A stretch of 64,000 nucleotides of DNA from Bradyrhizobium sp. SSBR45G (GTDB lineage: Bacteria > Pseudomonadota > Alphaproteobacteria > Rhizobiales > Xanthobacteraceae). Each line of letters starts with the position of its first letter. The stretch's first letter is position 1. The translations under genes and the position numbers were made by a program. Location of the stretch: contig NZ_BSCT01000027.1 of NCBI RefSeq assembly GCF_030159255.1, positions 54,914 through 118,913 on the forward strand. The letters are read 5' to 3'. Below are positions 16,068 to 25,257 of the stretch, piece by piece. The notes below the pieces were generated by a model, which was not told the DNA's origin, made no database searches, and saw only the letters and a program-made list of their open reading frames with translations.

Positions 16068-18947
16068 GTGCCGGATAACGACACTCAGGACTCGGCCATT
16101 TCATTTGGGCCATTTCGCCTCTTACCCAAGTCCAGGCTCTTGGAGAAGGATGGCGCGCCGCTTCATATCGGCGGTCGCGCCCTCGACATCCTCATCGTCC
16201 TTGCCCAGCGGCCCGGCGAGGTCGTGGACAAGCGCGAGCTGGTCCAGCGCATCTGGGCCGACGTGCATGTCGACGAAGGCAGCCTTCGTTTCCATATCGC
16301 CGCCTTGCGCAAGGTGCTCGGCGATGCCGGCAAGTCGGCCCGCTATGTCGTGAACGTCCCCGGACGCGGCTACTGCTTTGCCGCTCCGCTCGCCCAGGCG
16401 GTGCCTTCGGTCGCGCCTGCCCCCGTCGAAGCCGCCGCGCCTCGCGCACCGCTGCCGCCGTCGCTCGCGAAGATGATCGGGCGGGAGGACGTCGTCGAGA
16501 AGATTTCAAGCGGGCTCTCGCAGCACCGCTTCATCACCGTGGTCGGCCCGGGCGGCATCGGCAAGACCGCCGTCGCGGTGACTGTCGCGCATCGCCGCTC
16601 CGCTGATTTCGCCGGGCAGGTTGTCTTCATCGACCTCGGACCGCTGCGGGATCCCAGGCTCGCCGCAACCGCCATCGCCTCCGCGGTGGGGCTCGCCGTC
16701 AACGCGGACGATCCGCTGCCGGCGCTGCTGGCACATCTGCAGGACAAGCGGACGCTGCTGATCTTCGACAGCTGCGAGCATGTGCTGGAGACGCTGGCGC
16801 CGCTCGCCGAACGCCTCGTCCGCGACCTGCCGATGCTGCACGTCCTTGCCACCAGCCGGGAGTCGTTCCGCAGCGAGGGCGAACGGATCTTTCGATTGTT
16901 CCCGCTGGATTGTCCGCCCCAGCGCGACGATCTCGGCGTCGCGGAGATCCTCGCCTACCCCGCGGCACAATTGTTCGTCGAACGCATCGCCCAGGGCTCC
17001 GGGCCATTCGAGCTCAGCGCGGAAGACGCGCCGTTCGTCGCCGACATCTGCCGACGCCTCGACGGCATCGCGCTTGCGATCGAGCTGGCGGCCGGCCGGG
17101 TCAACGCCTACGGCATCGCCGGCACTGCGTCGCTGCTCGACAGCCGCTTCTCGTTGCAATGGCGCGGCCGGCGCACGGCCATTCCGCGACACCAGACGCT
17201 GAGCGCCGCGCTCGACTGGAGCTACGATCTGCTGCCGGCCCCTGAGAGCACCGTGCTGCGACGATTGTCCGTGTTCGTCGGACCGTTCTCGCCGGAGGCT
17301 GCCGCAGCCGTCGCATCCGGCGACGGGCTCAGCGCGGCCGAGACGAGCGAAGCGATCGACAACCTCGTCACGAAATCGCTCATCGTCCCATCCGGCGCGC
17401 GGACGCTGCGTTATCGCCTGCTGGATACGACACGAACCTATGCGCTCGGAAAGCTTGGCCTGTCGGGAGAACAACGGCGTCTTGCGCAGCGCCACGCGGA
17501 GTACTTCCGCGATGTGCTCGATCGCGCCGAAACCGAGACATCGGCGCCGCTGCACGCCTGGTTGAGCACCTATGGCGGCAAGCTGGACAATGTGCGCGCG
17601 GCGCTGGACTGGGCCTTCTCCGCCGACGGCGACGCTGCGCTCGGCATTGCGCTGACGGCAGCCGCCGTTACGCTGTGGGTGCGCCTGTCGCTGTTCGCCG
17701 AATGCCGCGAACGGACGAGGACCGCACTTGCGGTGCTGGGCGACAATGCCGACGGAGTCGATCGGCTTCGCATGCAGCTGCTGGGCGCCCTCGGCTGGTC
17801 GCTGATGTACGGCGAAGGCCGCGCGCGCGAAGCCCGCCCGATCCTCGAGGCGACGCTGGAGCTCGCGGACCGGCTCGACGACAAGGATTTCCGGCTGCGG
17901 GCGCTGTGGGGATTGTGCATCGACCAGTTCAACAATGGCGAGTTCGGCAAGGCGCGCGCGCTTGCCGATCGTTTCACCACCATCGCGGCAAGCTCTCCCG
18001 ACAACACCGACCTGATGCTGGCCGACCGGCTGATGGCGGTCGCGCTGCATTATCTCGGCGACCAGGCCGAGGCCCGGATCCGCATCGACCGGGTCAACGC
18101 CTCGCTGCATATGCTGACCGAGAAGCCAAAGATCTTTCCGCTCGATCTCGGGGTCTCGACGCAATATTTCCGGGCCCGTATCCTGTGGCTGCAGGGCCAG
18201 GCCGACCAGGCGCTGGAGCTCGCTGCCCGCAACATCGAGGAAGGCCGGGCGAACGGCCACGCGCTGACCTTCTGCAGCGTGCTCGGACAAAGCGCCTGCC
18301 TGCTCGCCTTCTTCGCCGGCGACTATGATGCCGCGCAACGCCATGGCGCCGAGCTGCTCGGACACGCCGACCGCCACGCAATCCGACTTTGGGGTCTCTG
18401 GGCCCGCGCCTTCAACGCGATGATCGTGGCGAGGCGCGGGGACAGCGCGGCAGGCCTGCCGCTGCTGCGCGAGGAGCTCGATCGCGCCGGCGACGCGCGC
18501 GTGCTGCCGCGCTTTCTTCCCCTGCTGGGCGAACTTGCGGCCTGCTTTGGCGAGGCCGGCCAGGTCGATCGCGGCCTCGCCGCCATCGAAGACGTGCTGA
18601 AGCGCTGCGACGAGCGGCAGGAGCGGTGGTACCTGCCGGAGCTGATCCGCATCAAGGGCGAGCTGATGCTCAAGGACGCGGAGCAATCGACCGGCGCCGA
18701 GGCCTGCTTTCGCGAGGCCATGGCGATCGCAGCTGAGCAGGGCGCCCGCTTCTGGGAGCTGAGATGCGCAATCAGCCTCGCGCGCCTCGGCATGATTCAG
18801 GGCCGGAACGCGGAGGCGGCGGAGGTTCTCGAGACAGTTTGCGGGCGGCTGACCGAGGGAGCTGACACCGCCGACATCCGCATGGCGCGCGGCCTGATCA
18901 CGCAGCTTCGGGCCCGCGCCGCGGCAGCTTCCAGCCCGGGCGGATGA
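16068..18947 (+). CDS. Giant regulator 1: winged helix, STAND ATPase, TPR-like repeats
   Basis: The 959-residue protein belongs to the OmpR-type winged helix plus predicted ATPase class. Residues 12-105 form the DNA-binding domain, with recognition helix EGSLRFHIAALRKVLG and wing RYVVNVPGRGYCF. Residues about 137-420 are an NB-ARC/STAND ATPase with Walker A GPGGIGKT (160-167), Walker B TLLIFD (D234) and LATSRES. The rest is helical, TPR-like. I chose GTG 16068 because it aligns with the start of regulator 3 and GAGGGG lies 10 bases upstream; the frame stays open for 557 codons before it but crosses a repeat and the Bug gene. It lacks a receiver domain. A small molecule may be sensed by the repeats (inference). 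Its 3' end overlaps msrA by 50 bp. Confidence 0.87.
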   Translation: MPDNDTQDSAISFGPFRLLPKSRLLEKDGAPLHIGGRALDILIVLAQRPGEVVDKRELVQRIWADVHVDEGSLRFHIAALRKVLGDAGKSARYVVNVPGRGYCFAAPLAQAVPSVAPAPVEAAAPRAPLPPSLAKMIGREDVVEKISSGLSQHRFITVVGPGGIGKTAVAVTVAHRRSADFAGQVVFIDLGPLRDPRLAATAIASAVGLAVNADDPLPALLAHLQDKRTLLIFDSCEHVLETLAPLAERLVRDLPMLHVLATSRESFRSEGERIFRLFPLDCPPQRDDLGVAEILAYPAAQLFVERIAQGSGPFELSAEDAPFVADICRRLDGIALAIELAAGRVNAYGIAGTASLLDSRFSLQWRGRRTAIPRHQTLSAALDWSYDLLPAPESTVLRRLSVFVGPFSPEAAAAVASGDGLSAAETSEAIDNLVTKSLIVPSGARTLRYRLLDTTRTYALGKLGLSGEQRRLAQRHAEYFRDVLDRAETETSAPLHAWLSTYGGKLDNVRAALDWAFSADGDAALGIALTAAAVTLWVRLSLFAECRERTRTALAVLGDNADGVDRLRMQLLGALGWSLMYGEGRAREARPILEATLELADRLDDKDFRLRALWGLCIDQFNNGEFGKARALADRFTTIAASSPDNTDLMLADRLMAVALHYLGDQAEARIRIDRVNASLHMLTEKPKIFPLDLGVSTQYFRARILWLQGQADQALELAARNIEEGRANGHALTFCSVLGQSACLLAFFAGDYDAAQRHGAELLGHADRHAIRLWGLWARAFNAMIVARRGDSAAGLPLLREELDRAGDARVLPRFLPLLGELAACFGEAGQVDRGLAAIEDVLKRCDERQERWYLPELIRIKGELMLKDAEQSTGAEACFREAMAIAAEQGARFWELRCAISLARLGMIQGRNAEAAEVLETVCGRLTEGADTADIRMARGLITQLRARAAAASSPGG

Positions 18948-19410
18948 AGTGACAGGTGTAGCCGTCCGGATAACGTTCGAGATAGTCCTGATGCTCGGGC
19001 TCGGCCTCCCAGAATTCGCCGGCGGGCGCGACTTCGGTGACCACCTTGCCGGGCCAGAGATGCGAGGCCTCGACATCGGCAATCGTGTCCTCGGCAACCC
19101 GCTTCTGCTCGTCCGTCGTGTAGAAGATGGCCGAACGGTAGCTCGTGCCCCGATCATTGCCCTGGCGATCGCGCGTCGTCGGATCGTGAATCTGGAAGAA
19201 GAATTCCAGCATCGTCCGGTAGCTCGTCTTCGCGGCATCGAAGATGATCTCGATCGCCTCGGCATGCCCTTCGTGATTGCGGTAGGTCGCGTTCCTCACC
19301 TGCCCGCCGGTGTAGCCGACCCGGGTCGAGACCACGCCCGGCTGCTTGCGGATGAGATCCTGCATGCCCCAGAAGCAGCCTCCGGCAAGCACTGCGCGCT
19401 CTGTCGTCAT
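18898..19410 (-). CDS. msrA: Peptide methionine-S-sulfoxide reductase MsrA
   Basis: This 170-residue enzyme reduces the S-epimer of methionine sulfoxide in proteins and free methionine, using thioredoxin. The catalytic GCFWG is at residues 11-15 (Cys12). VGYTGG, HEGHAEAIEI and FFQIHDPTT follow as in all MsrA proteins. A second Cys in GYTCHFI near the C-terminus may be the resolving residue. GGAG eight bases before ATG 19410 sets the start. The gene is the last of a possible co-oriented series (epoxide hydrolase, IorA-like, IorB-like, OsmC, msrA), and its end overlaps regulator 1 tail to tail. Confidence 0.95.
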   Translation of the reverse strand: MTTERAVLAGGCFWGMQDLIRKQPGVVSTRVGYTGGQVRNATYRNHEGHAEAIEIIFDAAKTSYRTMLEFFFQIHDPTTRDRQGNDRGTSYRSAIFYTTDEQKRVAEDTIADVEASHLWPGKVVTEVAPAGEFWEAEPEHQDYLERYPDGYTCHFIRPGWKLPRRGPEAA

Positions 19411-19536
19411 GTGACGTGCTCCAATGGTTCGAGATGGCGTTTCAGCGAACATAGTGGTTGGAGACAGAGACTGCCAGCCGCGCGCCCGCCGGAAACGCAT
19501 GCTGATGGGTCATGGCGCGCACCCTGTCCTGTTCGC

Positions 19537-19959
19537 CTAGATCAGCTTGGCGTCAAGCGTGATCGCGGCGTTGAGCACTTTCGACACCGGGCAATTCTTC
19601 TCGGCCTCGCCGGCGATACGGGCAAAGCCGGCCTCATCGAGGTTCGGCACCTTGGCGCGCAAGGTGAGCGCCGATTTGCTGATCTTGAAACCCTTGCCTT
19701 CCGGCTCGAGCGTGACGGCCGCCTCGGTGGAAAGCTCGGTCGGCGTAAAGCCTGCGAGCTGAAGCCCGAAGGCCAGCGCCATCGTGAAGCAGCCCGCGTG
19801 CGCGGCGGCGATCAGCTCTTCCGGATTGGTGCCCTTCTCGTTCTCGAAGCGGGTCTTGAACGAATAGGGCGTCTCGGCGAGTACGCCGGATTCGCTGGAG
19901 AGGTGCCCACTGCCGTCCCTGCCGGTGCCCTGCCAGAATGCCGTTGCCTTGCGGATCAT
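19537..19959 (-). CDS. OsmC-family peroxiredoxin
   Basis: The 140-residue protein detoxifies organic hydroperoxides. The two redox cysteines are in AAHAGCFTMAL and EKNCPVSKVL, with the TNPEELIAAAHAGCF context of true OsmC. Ohr differs in this region. AAGGAG six bases upstream fixes ATG 19959; the earlier ATG lacks a site. It is 29 bp downstream of the molybdoenzyme large subunit and probably cotranscribed with it. Confidence 0.92.
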   Translation of the reverse strand: MIRKATAFWQGTGRDGSGHLSSESGVLAETPYSFKTRFENEKGTNPEELIAAAHAGCFTMALAFGLQLAGFTPTELSTEAAVTLEPEGKGFKISKSALTLRAKVPNLDEAGFARIAGEAEKNCPVSKVLNAAITLDAKLI

Positions 19960-19988
19960 GATGTTCTCCTTGCTGGTTGTGGTTCTGT

Positions 19989-22160
19989 TCACGCCTTGAG
20001 CGCGTTGGGGTCGATCGGCATCTTGCGCAGCCGCTTGCCGGTGGCGGCAAACACGGCGTTGGCGATGGCGGGAACGATGCCGGACGTGCCGGCCTCGCCC
20101 ATTCCGCCCGGTGGCTCTACGCTTTTGACGAGATGGACTTCGACGGCCGGCGCCTCGTTGATGCGCAGCACTTGATAGCTATCGAAGTTGGCCTGCTGCA
20201 CACGGCCATTCTTGAGCGTGATCTCGCCATAGAGCGCGGCGGTCACGCCAAACATCACGCCGCTCTGCAGTTGCGCCTGAACCGTATCCGGATTGACCAC
20301 GATGCCGCAATCCATCGCACAGACGACACGATGAACCCGGACCGAGCCGTCCTTCGCGATCTCGACCTCGGCAACCTGCGCCAGGAGGCTCCCGAAGGCG
20401 TTCTGCAGGGCAATGCCCCGCCCCCACCCTTTCGGCAACGGAGCTCCCCACCCGGCCTTTTCCGCAGCGAGGTCGAGCACAACCTTCGCCCGCGGGTTGT
20501 GATGCAGCAGCGCGCGGCGATAGGCCACCGGATCCTGCTTGGCAGCATCCGCCAGTTCGTCGATGAAGCTCTCGGTGACGAAGACGTTATGCGAGGGGCC
20601 GACGCTGCGCCAGAACGCCGTCTGGATGCCCGGCGGTTCGACGCGCACATACTCGACGTGGAAATTCGGAAGCGCATAGACCAGGTCGATCGCGCCTTCC
20701 GTCGTATCCGGATCGAGACCGTTGTTGAAGGCGGGCGGAAGATAGCGCGCGATCACCGACGAGCCGGCGAAGCGATTGGTCCAGGCGACAGGCCTTCCAT
20801 CCCTATCCAGGCCCGCCTCGATGCGATCCACCCAATAGGGCCGGTACATGTCGTGCTGGATGTCCTCCTCGCGTGTCCACACCACCTTCACGGGACCATC
20901 GACCTGCCTTGCGATCTGGACCGCGCGCACCGCGCCGTCCGCTTCCAGGCGGCGCCCGAAGCCACCGCCGATGAGATGATTGTGGACGATCACTTTCTCG
21001 ATCGGCAGGCCGGCGGCTGTCGCCGCCATCGCCCGGACTCGCGCGATTGCCTGGGTGCCAAGCCAGATCTCGCATTCATCGTCGCGAAAATGCACCGTGC
21101 AGTTCATCGGCTCCATCGTGGCATGTGCGAGGAACGGCACGTGATAGTTCGCGGCAATCCGCGTCACCGCATTCGCCATCGCCTGTCCGGCGTCGCCGAT
21201 GTTCTGCGCCACCGGGCCAGCTCTGAGGGTGGCCTGCTCGAGCTCGCGCGCGACGTCCTCGCTTGCCAAGGCAGCATTGGCCCCCTCGTCCCATTCGATC
21301 TTGAGAGCTTCCAGCCCTTTCTTCGCGGCGCCCATGTGATCGGCGACGACGGCGACTGCGTCGTCGAGCCGAACGATCTGGCGCACGCCCTTGACCAGCT
21401 TGGCGGCGCCGTCGTCCACGCTCTTCACGCGGCCGCCGAACACGGGCGATTGCGCCAGCGTCGCGATCTTCACCCCCGCCGGCCGGGCATCGATGCCGTA
21501 GACCACCGAGCCATTGACTTTGCCCGATGCGTCGAGCCGCTTGGCTGGCGTTCCGATCAGCTTGAATTCCGCGGGGCTTTTCAGCACCACATTCGTCGGA
21601 AGAGGCAGACGCGCCGCATCCGCGACGAGCTCGCCATACGACAGGCGCCGCCCGCTCGGGCCATGGATGACCTCGCCCGCTTCGGCATGACAGGACCTGG
21701 CCTCGACGCCCCACTGCCTCGCGGCCGCCTCGATCAGCATCAGGCGCGCAGCGGCGCCGGCTTCGCGGAGCGGCTTCCAGGCACCTCGAATGGCATTCGA
21801 ATTGCCAGTCGCCTGAACGCCCAGCAGCGGATTGACGTAGAGCTTCTCGTTGGGCGGCGCATGCGCGAGCCTGACCCGCTTCAGATCGACTTCGAGCTCC
21901 TCGGCGATCAGCATCGGAATCGACGTATAGGTGCCCTGCCCCATTTCGACATAGGGCATGGTCAGCACGACCTCGCCGTCTTGGCCGATACGAATGAAGG
22001 CGTTGGGCGCGAAATCTTCCGCCCCCACGGCGCTGACCTGGTCGAGCGGCAAGGTCAGGCCGATCACGAGGCTTCCGCCCGTCATCGCGGCCGAGACCAG
22101 AAAGCCCCGGCGGGAAAGGCTGGTGTCGGACGAGCGGGACGTCGTGCGATCGAAGATCAT
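19989..22160 (-). CDS. Isoquinoline 1-oxidoreductase-type molybdopterin subunit (IorB-like)
   Basis: This is a 723-residue large subunit of the xanthine oxidase superfamily. A twin-arginine signal (SLSRRGFLVSAAMTGG) indicates export of the folded complex. Cofactor-binding signatures include PYVEMGQGTYTSIPMLIAEE, FLAHATMEPMNCTVHF, HLIGGGFGRRLEAD and, at the end, GEAGTSGIVPAIANAVFAAT, with the conserved Glu that activates the hydroxylating water. AAGGAGGG precedes ATG 22160, two bases after the stop of the [2Fe-2S] subunit, so the pair is coupled. The likely reaction is hydroxylation of an N-heterocycle or oxidation of an aldehyde; the substrate is not set by sequence. Confidence 0.92.
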   Translation of the reverse strand: MIFDRTTSRSSDTSLSRRGFLVSAAMTGGSLVIGLTLPLDQVSAVGAEDFAPNAFIRIGQDGEVVLTMPYVEMGQGTYTSIPMLIAEELEVDLKRVRLAHAPPNEKLYVNPLLGVQATGNSNAIRGAWKPLREAGAAARLMLIEAAARQWGVEARSCHAEAGEVIHGPSGRRLSYGELVADAARLPLPTNVVLKSPAEFKLIGTPAKRLDASGKVNGSVVYGIDARPAGVKIATLAQSPVFGGRVKSVDDGAAKLVKGVRQIVRLDDAVAVVADHMGAAKKGLEALKIEWDEGANAALASEDVARELEQATLRAGPVAQNIGDAGQAMANAVTRIAANYHVPFLAHATMEPMNCTVHFRDDECEIWLGTQAIARVRAMAATAAGLPIEKVIVHNHLIGGGFGRRLEADGAVRAVQIARQVDGPVKVVWTREEDIQHDMYRPYWVDRIEAGLDRDGRPVAWTNRFAGSSVIARYLPPAFNNGLDPDTTEGAIDLVYALPNFHVEYVRVEPPGIQTAFWRSVGPSHNVFVTESFIDELADAAKQDPVAYRRALLHHNPRAKVVLDLAAEKAGWGAPLPKGWGRGIALQNAFGSLLAQVAEVEIAKDGSVRVHRVVCAMDCGIVVNPDTVQAQLQSGVMFGVTAALYGEITLKNGRVQQANFDSYQVLRINEAPAVEVHLVKSVEPPGGMGEAGTSGIVPAIANAVFAATGKRLRKMPIDPNALKA

Positions 22161-22162
22161 GG

Positions 22163-22633
22163 TCAGCCCTCCTTCACGCGCGCTTGCGCGGCGAGCTTGA
22201 TCGCCTCGCGGATGCGGACATAGGTGCCGCAACGGCAGATGTTGCCGCTCATGGCATCGTCGATATTGGCATCGGTCGGATGCGGGTTGTCCGTGAGCAA
22301 CGCCGTCGCCGACATGATCTGGCCGGACTGGCAGTAGCCGCACTGGGCGACCTCGCGGTCGAGCCAGGCCTTCTGTATCCGCTCGCCCGCCGACGTCGCG
22401 CCGATCGCCTCGATCGTCGTCACCCTGGAGTCTCCGATGCTGTCGATGGATGTGATGCACGAGCGGATGGCGGAGCCATCGAGGTGGACGGTGCACGCCC
22501 CGCACAGCGCCTGGCCGCAGCCGAACTTGGTGCCGGTCATGCCGAGCACGTCGCGCAGCACCCAGAGCAGCGGCGTGTCGCCGTCGACATCGACGCTGCG
22601 CGGCGTTCCATTGATGTTGATCGTAAAGCCCAT
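22163..22633 (-). CDS. [2Fe-2S] subunit of the molybdenum hydroxylase (IorA-like)
   Basis: The 156-residue small subunit carries both clusters of this enzyme type. KFGCGQALCGACTVHLDG plus a later RSCIT Cys form the plant-ferredoxin-like cluster; AQCGYCQSGQIM and GNICRCGTYVRI form the helical second cluster. There is no signal peptide, so it would be carried across the membrane with the Tat-targeted large subunit. It is first of the coupled pair and follows the epoxide hydrolase gene by 83 bp on the same strand. No c-type cytochrome subunit or MoCo chaperone gene is adjacent. Confidence 0.94.
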   Translation of the reverse strand: MGFTININGTPRSVDVDGDTPLLWVLRDVLGMTGTKFGCGQALCGACTVHLDGSAIRSCITSIDSIGDSRVTTIEAIGATSAGERIQKAWLDREVAQCGYCQSGQIMSATALLTDNPHPTDANIDDAMSGNICRCGTYVRIREAIKLAAQARVKEG

Positions 22634-22716
22634 GATCAGGTTCCCTTGTTCTGGACCGGCCCGGCACGACTTACGGTCGCGCCCGGCGGTCGAGCGTCGC
22701 CGCGTCCTGCTTCGTC

Positions 22717-24030
22717 TCAGATCGACTGGCGCAGCGGACGGAATGCGGTGCGCATTTCCGCGCAGAACAGCGCGGGCTGCTCCCAGGCCGCGAAGTGCCC
22801 GCCCTTGTCGAGGCGGTTGTAGTGGATGAGCTTGGGATAGGCCTTCTCAGTCCAGCTGCGCGGCGCCGCATAGATCTCGTCCGGGAAGACGCTGACGGCG
22901 ACCGGGATCTGGACGTTCTTGGGCTCGAAGAAGACCAGCTTGTTCTCCCAGTACAGGCGCGCCGACGACACAGCCGTATTGGTCAGCCAATAGAGGGTGA
23001 TGTTGTCGATGACGTCGTCCCGCGACAGGCCTTCGGTCTTTCCATCGAACACCCGCGCAATCATGGCGGCGCTGCGCGCGTCATGATCGAGCATCCAGGA
23101 CGCAAGACCCGCCGGCGAGTCCACGAGGCCACAGAGCGTCTGCGGCCGGTTCGACATCTCGATCGCATAGCCGAGGCCGTGCTTGTAGAAATCGTCGAGC
23201 TGGTCGTAGGCACGGTTCTCGTCGGCGGAGAGGCCGGATGGACGCGACCCGCCCGGCTGCAGCGCCTTGGCGATGTCATCGGGAACCGTTGCGGGCATGT
23301 TGGTGTGGATGCCGAGCAACTCGGGCGGCGCCAGGAGCGCCATCTGCTCGGTCACAGCATTGCCCCAGTCGCCGCCCTGGGCCACATAACGGGTGTATCC
23401 GAGCCGCTTCATCAGCACGACCCACGCGCGTGCGATGCGCTGCGGGTCCCAGCCGAGCGTCGCCGGCTTACCGGAAAAGCCGTGGCCAGGAAGCGACGGG
23501 ATGACGAGATCGAACGCGTCGGATGCCCTCGCGCCGTTCGCCGTAGGATCGGTGAGCGGGCCGACGATCTTCATCTGCTCGATGATCGAGCCGGGCCAGC
23601 CATGCGTTACGATCATGGGCAGCGCGTTCTCGTGCTTGGCGCGCACGTGAATGAAATGGATGTCGACGCCGTCGATCTCGGTGACGAACTGCGGCAGGGC
23701 ATTCAGCCGCGCTTCCATCCTGCGCCAGTCGTAGTCGGTCTGCCAGTAGCGCACGAGCTGCTTGACCGTCGTCAACTGCACGCCCTGCGACTGGTCGGTG
23801 ACGATCTCGCGATCTGGCCACCGCGTGGCCGCAAGGCGGCGGCGCAGGTCGAGCAGATCTTCCTCGGGAACGTCGACGCGGAAAGGCCGGATCGTATCGC
23901 TCGCCGTCGCCCGCGCTCGATCCAGAGGCAGCAGGCTCGCCACGCTGGCAGCGACCGCGCCCATCGCGGCTTGGCCCAGCAACTGGCGGCGATCGGGATT
24001 CAGGACATCGGTGCGTATCTGTGTCGACAT
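22717..24030 (-). CDS. Epoxide hydrolase with N-terminal EHN domain, Tat-exported
   Basis: A 437-residue alpha/beta hydrolase of the microsomal/juvenile-hormone epoxide hydrolase class. It has a Tat-like leader (NPDRRQLLGQAAMGAVAAS), then the EHN domain beginning IRPFRVDVPEEDLLDLRRRL. The oxyanion HGWPGS comes next, then the nucleophile Asp in VAQGGDWGNAVTE and the C-terminal catalytic His in DKGGHFAAWEQP. The product would be a vicinal diol from an epoxide. Start ATG 24030 has GGGAG seven bases upstream. Operator-like element A lies about 90-135 bp upstream. It heads the co-oriented stress gene series that ends in msrA. Confidence 0.92.
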   Translation of the reverse strand: MSTQIRTDVLNPDRRQLLGQAAMGAVAASVASLLPLDRARATASDTIRPFRVDVPEEDLLDLRRRLAATRWPDREIVTDQSQGVQLTTVKQLVRYWQTDYDWRRMEARLNALPQFVTEIDGVDIHFIHVRAKHENALPMIVTHGWPGSIIEQMKIVGPLTDPTANGARASDAFDLVIPSLPGHGFSGKPATLGWDPQRIARAWVVLMKRLGYTRYVAQGGDWGNAVTEQMALLAPPELLGIHTNMPATVPDDIAKALQPGGSRPSGLSADENRAYDQLDDFYKHGLGYAIEMSNRPQTLCGLVDSPAGLASWMLDHDARSAAMIARVFDGKTEGLSRDDVIDNITLYWLTNTAVSSARLYWENKLVFFEPKNVQIPVAVSVFPDEIYAAPRSWTEKAYPKLIHYNRLDKGGHFAAWEQPALFCAEMRTAFRPLRQSI

Positions 24031-24120
24031 TGTCAATCTCCCTGGCTTCGCTGGCGACGTTGACCGAATTCGAAGTGGATCGATCGGTTCGTGCTACAAA
24101 CAGATTGGCGCAAGCTCCGG

Positions 24121-24165
24121 TATTTTGCCCGTTATGGATTGTTAGACCGCGTTAGCCGTTGCGAG
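24121..24165 (-). promoter_or_regulatory. Operator-like element A (three TAAC units)
   Basis: Read toward the epoxide hydrolase: CTCGCAAC, two bases, CTAAC, then CTAAC and ATAAC, each exactly 10 bases from the previous one, followed by GGGCAAAATA. It matches elements B-E in order, spacing and orientation. Direct repeats at one helical turn suit an OmpR/PhoB-type winged helix. Confidence 0.75.
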
Positions 24166-24317
24166 ACGGGCGATGCGCTCATCCAGCCATACATCCCGTG
24201 CGCAAACTTGAGGCGATGCTCGCGGAAATACCGAGCAGCACATCGCGGCGCTACGACCCGCGCCAACATCGAGACGACCAAGCGCCGTCGCGATTTTCCC
24301 GATCCTGTCGTCGCGCA

Positions 24318-25007
24318 TCAGGATGGCAACGGCTCGCCGGACTGCTCGCGCACGATGTAGTCGGCGTACCAGTCCGCCCAATTATCATCGTGCCCTCCCC
24401 CGCGCTTCTCGTGCTCGCCATGCGCGGACGCCGCGCGCCGCAGCGCTGCGGCGAGCTCTATTGACGACGTGAAAGCCGTGGCGGCAGGCTCGACGCGTCC
24501 AGGAAGCCGTGCGGTCACCTCCTGCAAGAGCCAGCCATTGCCGTCGGGATCACTGAACGAGGCGAACGAACGATAGCTACGATGCTCGGAGTCGACGCCA
24601 TCGATGCGACGACGGCCGAAGAGGTATGGCTCATCCGGGCCGGTGAAATTGCCGCCGGCGTCGTGGAATGGCTCACTGACCTTGACACCGCGACCGAGCA
24701 GCTCCTTGCGAGCGGCTTCGAGATCCGAAACGATGAGGTACAAGCCTCGCGCCGAGCCGGGCGCCGCTGCCGTGACGTTCGTGCCGAAGATCACCGCGCA
24801 GGCCGAGCCGGGCGGCGTGACCTGCACCACGCGGTAGTCCGGGCCGGACGCAAAATCGGCGTCCAGCCTCCAGCCCAGAGCCGTGTAGAAGGACTTCGCG
24901 CGATCGACGTCGGAAACGGGAATGACAATGACCTCGAGCTTTAGATCAACTCCGCGCAATGTCGTGGGCTTAACGCTGGCTTGCCGTTCCATCTCGGTCG
25001 TGGTCAT
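24318..25007 (-). CDS. VOC/glyoxalase-family protein with C-terminal extension
   Basis: A 229-residue protein. Residues 22-150 form a VOC module: LKLEVIVIPVSDVDRAKSFY opens it and ASFSDPDGNGWLLQEV closes it, with the Glu metal ligand in LLQEV. The remaining 75 or so residues are extra for the family, with a charged segment EHEKRGGGHDD and DNWADWYADYIVREQSG. Similar tails occur on VOC proteins in Bradyrhizobium and Mycobacterium. GGGAG lies six bases before ATG 25007. It is divergent from regulator 2, and operator-like element B lies between them. Confidence 0.85.
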   Translation of the reverse strand: MTTTEMERQASVKPTTLRGVDLKLEVIVIPVSDVDRAKSFYTALGWRLDADFASGPDYRVVQVTPPGSACAVIFGTNVTAAAPGSARGLYLIVSDLEAARKELLGRGVKVSEPFHDAGGNFTGPDEPYLFGRRRIDGVDSEHRSYRSFASFSDPDGNGWLLQEVTARLPGRVEPAATAFTSSIELAAALRRAASAHGEHEKRGGGHDDNWADWYADYIVREQSGEPLPS

Positions 25008-25085
25008 GGCGCTCTCCCTGGTTCGAGGATCGGGCATTGTGCTTCCGAAGCCCCGATCGGCACGAGACCATCGCGCGATCCCAGG

Positions 25086-25130
25086 AATATTGCGCGTTAT
25101 GGGTTGTTAGAGGCCGTTAGCTGTTGCGAG
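25086..25130 (-). promoter_or_regulatory. Operator-like element B (three TAAC units)
   Basis: Read toward the VOC gene: CTCGCAAC, two bases, CTAAC, CTAAC, ATAAC at 10-base steps, then GCGCAATATT. It is almost base-for-base the same as element A about 960 bp away. It lies in the divergent control region of the VOC gene and regulator 2, so it could serve both. Confidence 0.77.
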
Positions 25131-25257
25131 CAGCTTGGGACGCCCGTTGCCGCCGGCGGAATCCCTCTCGGAACCTGCGCTCATTGATCTGGCGCCAACG
25201 CGGGTTCCGACCTAAAATCCAAACCAATTCCAAAGCGCTCAGAAAGGCCACGCAACG

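Noticed and set aside
16506..19265. 919-codon frame antisense to regulator 1
   Set aside because: It is a GC-rich shadow frame: Arg/Gln/His-rich, no domain, and it covers a clearly real gene.
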